A DNA stretch of 64,000 nucleotides from Phocoena phocoena (Eukaryota; Chordata; Mammalia; Artiodactyla; Phocoenidae), in the NCBI RefSeq assembly GCF_963924675.1, contig NC_089220.1, positions 115,150,697 to 115,214,696 on the forward strand. Direction: 5' to 3'. The position numbers were made by a program, and so were the translations under genes. Numbering within the stretch: position 1 is the first letter of the stretch; the number at the start of each line of letters is the position of its first letter. Under the pieces are notes generated by a model. That model was given only the letters and a program-made list of their open reading frames with translations. It had not been told where the DNA came from and made no database searches. Below, in pieces: positions 61,401-64,000 of the stretch.

Positions 61401-63231
61401 ATAGAGTTGCTTGTAGTAATCTCTCATGATCCTTTGTATTTCTGCAGTGTCAGTTGTTACTTCTCCTTTTTCATTTCTAGTTCTATTGATTTGAGTCTTC
61501 TCCCTTTTTTTCTTGATGAGTCTGGCTAATGGTTTATCAATGTTATCTTCTCAAAGAACCAACTTTTAGTTTTATTGATCTTTGCTATCGTTGCCTTCAT
61601 TTCTTTTTCATTTATTTCTGATCTGATCTTTATGATTTCTTTCCTTCTGCTAACTTTAGGGGTTTTTTCTTCTTCTTTCTCTAATTGCTTTAGGTGTAAG
61701 GTTAGGTTGTTTATTTGAGATGTTTCTTGTTTCTTAAGGTAGGATTGTATTGCTATAAACTTCCCTCTTAGAACTGCTTTTGCTACATCCCATAGGTTTT
61801 GGGTCGTTGTGTTTTCATTGTCATTTGTTGCTAGGTAGTTTTTGATTTCCTCTTTGATTTCTTCAGTGATCTCTTGGTTATTAAATAGTGTATTATTTAG
61901 CTTCCATGTGTTTGTATTTTTTACAGATTTTTTCCTGTAATTGATATCTAGTCTCATAGCATTGTGGTCAGAAAAGATACTTGATACGACTTCAATTTTC
62001 TTAAATTTACCAAGGCTTGATTTGTGACCCAAGATATGATCTATCCTGGAGAATGTTCCATGAGCACTTGAGAAGAAAGTGTATTCTGTTGTTTTTGGAT
62101 GGAATGTCCTGTAAATATCAATTAAGTCCATCTTGTTTAATGTATCATTTAAAGCTTGTGTTTCCTTATTTTTTTTCATTTTGGATGATCTGTCCATTGG
62201 TGAAAGTAGGGTGTTAAAGTCTCCCACTATTTTTGTGTTACTGTTGATTTCCCCTTTATTGCTGTTAGTATTCGCCTTATGTATTGAGGTGCTCCTATGT
62301 GGGTGCATAAATATTTACAATTGTTACAACTTCTTCTTGGATCGATCCCTTGATCCTTATGTAGTGTCCTTCTTTGTCTCTTGTAATAGTCTTTGTTTTA
62401 AAGTCTATTTTGTCTGATATGAGAATTGCTACTCCATCTTTATTTTGATTTCTCTTTGCATGGAATATCTTTTTCCATCCCCTCCCTTTCAGTCTGGATG
62501 TGTCCCTAGGTCTGAAGTGGGTCTCTTGTAGACAGCATATATACGGGTCTTGTTTTTGTATCCATTCAGCCAGTCTGTGTGTTTTGGTTGGAGCATTTAA
62601 TCTATTTACATTTAAGGTAATTATCGATATGTATGTTCCTATTCCCATATTCTTTTTGTTTGTGTTTTTTTTGGCGGTACGCGGGCCTCTCACTGCTGTG
62701 GCTTCTCCCGTTGCAGAGCACAGGCTCCAGACGCGCAGGCCCAGCAGCCATGGCTCAGGGGCCCAGCCGCTCCGCGGCATGTGGGATCTTCCCGGACCCG
62801 GGCACAAACCCGTGTCCCCTGCATCGGCAGGCGGACTCTCAACCACTGCGCCACCAGGGAGCCCTGTATTTAATTTTTGATAGTTTGACTAATATGTGTC
62901 TTGGTGTGTTTCTCCTTGGATTTATCCTGTATGGGACTCTCTGCTTCCTGGACATGATTAACTACTTCCTTTCCCATATTTGGGAAGTTTTCAACTATAA
63001 TTTCTTCAAATATTTTCTCAGCCCCTTTCTTTTTCTGGGACCCCTATAATTCTACTGTTGGTGCGTTTAATGTTGTCCCTGAGGTCTCTGAGACCGTCCT
63101 CAATTCTTTTCATTCTTTTTTCTTTATTCTGCTCTGCAGTAGTTATTTCCACTATTTTATCTTTCAGGTCACTTATCCGTTCTTCTGCCTCAGTTATTCT
63201 GCTATTGATCCCTTCTAGAGAATTTTTAAAT
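58445..63231 (-). pseudogene. LINE-1 lacking its 5' end, broken ORF1 and ORF2
   Basis: Minus strand. It starts inside the ORF1 coiled coil (SLEGINSRITEAEERISDLK near 63200). ORF1 frameshifts near 62960 and is lost after about 62866, where a SINE sits. ORF2 begins near 62655 (MGIGTYISIITLNVNRLN, endonuclease start). The endonuclease frame breaks near 62300 and 61530. The reverse transcriptase shows SPGPDGF near 61240, KAFNKIQ near 60840, [12 protein letters not shown] near 60650 and the catalytic FADDM at 60548-60562, but several frameshifts separate these pieces. The C-terminal part runs 60261-58982, followed by the 3' UTR to AATAAA at 58457-58452 and poly(A). In a live L1, ORF1p is an RNA-binding trimer and ORF2p nicks DNA and reverse-transcribes. 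This copy cannot make either. Confidence 0.92.
62665..62864 (-). mobile_element. CHR-type SINE at an L1 deletion junction
   Basis: An antisense short-form SINE: poly(T) at 62665-62672, then 'ggcggtacgcgggcctctca', ending 'ccaccagggagccc' (one A missing). No matching duplication flanks it. On its right the L1 is mid-ORF1; on its left it is the start of ORF2, so the ORF1 C-terminus and inter-ORF spacer are missing at this point. Confidence 0.93.
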
Positions 63232-63334
63232 ATATGGAACGCTTCACGAATTTGCATGTCATCCTTGTGCAGGGACCATGCTAATCTTCTCTGTATCATT
63301 CCAATTTTAGTATATGTGCTGCTGAAGCGAGCAC
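63232..63334 (-). pseudogene. U6 snRNA pseudogene (nt 1-103) fused to L1
   Basis: Minus strand. It begins GTGCTCGCTTC at 63334 and matches U6 with no gaps to nt 103 (CCATAT), with five substitutions: G12A, C37T, C60T, G67A and C79T. Four of these are CpG-type changes, as expected of decaying DNA. The ACAGAGA motif and the AGC triad region are still readable. U6 is the catalytic snRNA of the spliceosome. Here no TATA box or proximal sequence element is placed upstream (right side), the U-run 3' end is replaced by L1 ORF1 sequence, and the 5' end touches the target duplication, so it is a retro-copied pseudogene. Confidence 0.95.
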
Positions 63335-63349
63335 ATCATCAGATCTTTT

Positions 63350-63724
63350 ATTTTCACAACTGAACTCTGGTGGCAGAAGGAAAAACAACCAGCCTAATTC
63401 TTAATATAATCAGACCTTTTTTTTTTTTTTAAGTAACAGATTTTTTACTACATTTGGCCTAGATATCTGTATAGTTCACTTATGCTTTAGGATCCTTGAT
63501 AATCAGTTGGCATACCTGTGAAACCTTTGAGTAGTTTCTGGACGTTTTAATTTTGTCATGACTTCAGATAGGTTGATTTTAAGCTCAGGTGTATTGAGCA
63601 ACAGAGAAGTCCTAGGACTCAGTAACTATTGCTGTTTTACACTAGAAAAAAAAATATTGTTTAATTGTTGCAACTAGTCAGTCTAAACCATTTCATTCTT
63701 TTCAACAGTATTATTGAAGTATGA
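63350..63724. other. Intron; continuation of the pre-insertion repeat
   Basis: The first 50 bp ('attttcacaactgaactctg') continue the old repeat cut at 55948. The rest is AT-rich and unremarkable, with a T-run at 63418-63430. Confidence 0.4.
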
Positions 63725-64000
63725 TATGTAAAACTCTCTACAGATAACATCATTTTGTATATAGAAAATCATGAAGAATCCATGAGTAAACTATTAGAAC
63801 TAATAAATAAGCTTAGCAAGTCAGTATCAGTATACATAAATCATTTGTATTTATATATACTTGCAGGAACAATCTGAGATTGAAATTAAGAAAACAATTT
63901 CATGTATAATAGCATCAAAAAGAATAAAATAATAAATTTAACAAAGGAATTTCAAAACTTATGCTCAGAAAACCATAAAACATTTTTTAAAGAAATTAAA
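63725..64000 (+). repeat. Old L1 ORF2 fragment, sense, running off the window
   Basis: 'aatccatgagtaaactatta', 'gaactaataaataagcttag' and 'taatagcatcaaaaagaata' are decayed ORF2 after the reverse transcriptase. It continues past the window edge. Confidence 0.75.

Larger units (their letters stand above)
55949..63349 (-). mobile_element. Composite U6-L1 retroinsertion with 15-bp target duplication
   Basis: The perfect 15-bp repeat 'atcatcagatctttt' lies at 55949-55963 and 63335-63349. Between them, read on the minus strand, are U6 nt 1-103 (63334-63232), an L1 beginning in ORF1 (63231-58445), the L1 poly(A) (58444-58426), 2448 bp of other DNA (58425-55978), and a final A-run (55977-55964) preceded by AATAAA at 55991-55996. 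The duplication begins exactly at U6 +1. The sense strand reads ...AAAAT/AAAAGATC at the site, fitting L1 endonuclease nicking of TTTT/AT on the other strand. Removing the insert rejoins the old repeat on both sides. The SINE at 62665-62864 is a later or associated addition. Confidence 0.82.
1..64000 (+). other. NEO1: NEO1 gene interior: three partial introns around two exons
   Basis: The two + strand exons at 26383-26537 and 27909-28029 place the whole window inside a neogenin-like gene, so everything else is read as intron. Positions 1-26382 are the 3' part of one intron, 26538-27908 is a complete 1371-bp phase-0 intron, and 28030-64000 is the 5' part of a phase-1 intron. The first fibronectin III exons and the small alternatively used linker exon known downstream of Ig4 in NEO1 were looked for by eye and not seen, so they probably lie beyond 64000. 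That most of this is intron is inference from the two exons. A nested gene cannot be excluded, but none is visible. Confidence 0.8.

Noticed and set aside
62295..62846. A 183-codon minus frame beginning in SINE sequence and running into L1 ORF2
   Set aside because: The SINE part is tRNA-derived and the join is an insertion artefact. It is not a fusion gene.
63232..63334. A functional U6 snRNA gene
   Set aside because: No TATA box or proximal element at the right distance, five substitutions, and the 3' end is replaced by L1.
1..64000. CRISPR arrays, bacterial operons, phage or a retroviral provirus
   Set aside because: No regularly spaced short repeats, no compact gene blocks, and no paired long terminal repeats with gag/pol-like frames were seen. 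The repeats are eukaryotic SINEs, LINEs and DNA transposons.

Overview
This window is vertebrate nuclear DNA from a cetacean (whale or dolphin). The clearest sign is ten copies of the tRNA-derived CHR-type SINE of whales and hippos, recognisable by the 'gcttccctggtggcgcagtgg' type head and A/B-box promoter. These lie beside many copies of the LINE-1 family typical of cetaceans and other artiodactyls. There are no bacterial-style genes, operons or CRISPR arrays.

The only host coding sequence I can support is two short exons on the + strand, 26383-26537 and 27909-28029. Joined, they encode one immunoglobulin I-set domain matching the fourth Ig domain of neogenin (NEO1, the netrin/RGM receptor related to DCC). 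The rest of the window is then NEO1 intron: about 26 kb upstream of the first exon, 1.37 kb between the exons, and about 36 kb downstream. I found no other NEO1 exon here.

The intronic sequence is mostly layered retrotransposons. Region by region: 1-2050 is a stack of antisense L1 3' ends; 2290-5085 holds L2-like and MIR remnants; 6834-7706 is an old L1 split by a SINE; 9700-14632 is a dense L1/SINE/MER5A block with a near-identical inverted L1 pair and a 5'-inverted L1; 15150-18420 holds old L1 pieces; 23290-25500 is old L1 carrying a nested repeat; 26.4-28.0 kb holds the exons; 28.4-35.6 kb has SINEs and small L1 pieces; 40.0-46.0 kb is a long antisense old L1 with a Tigger-type DNA transposon and a younger L1 nested in it; 50.9-54.5 kb holds HAL1/L1 pieces; and 55949-63349 is one large composite insertion.

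The most interesting object is that composite insertion. On the minus strand it reads U6 snRNA nucleotides 1-103, then an L1 starting inside ORF1 and running to its 3' end, then about 2.45 kb of non-L1-3'-end DNA, then a final poly(A). It is bounded by a perfect 15-bp target-site duplication that starts exactly at U6 +1. It looks like a single retrotransposition event combining a U6/L1 template switch with a long 3' transduction. Second in interest is an old tandem duplication of the splice acceptor of the second NEO1 exon, which leaves a decoy acceptor and a decayed exon copy 78 bp upstream.
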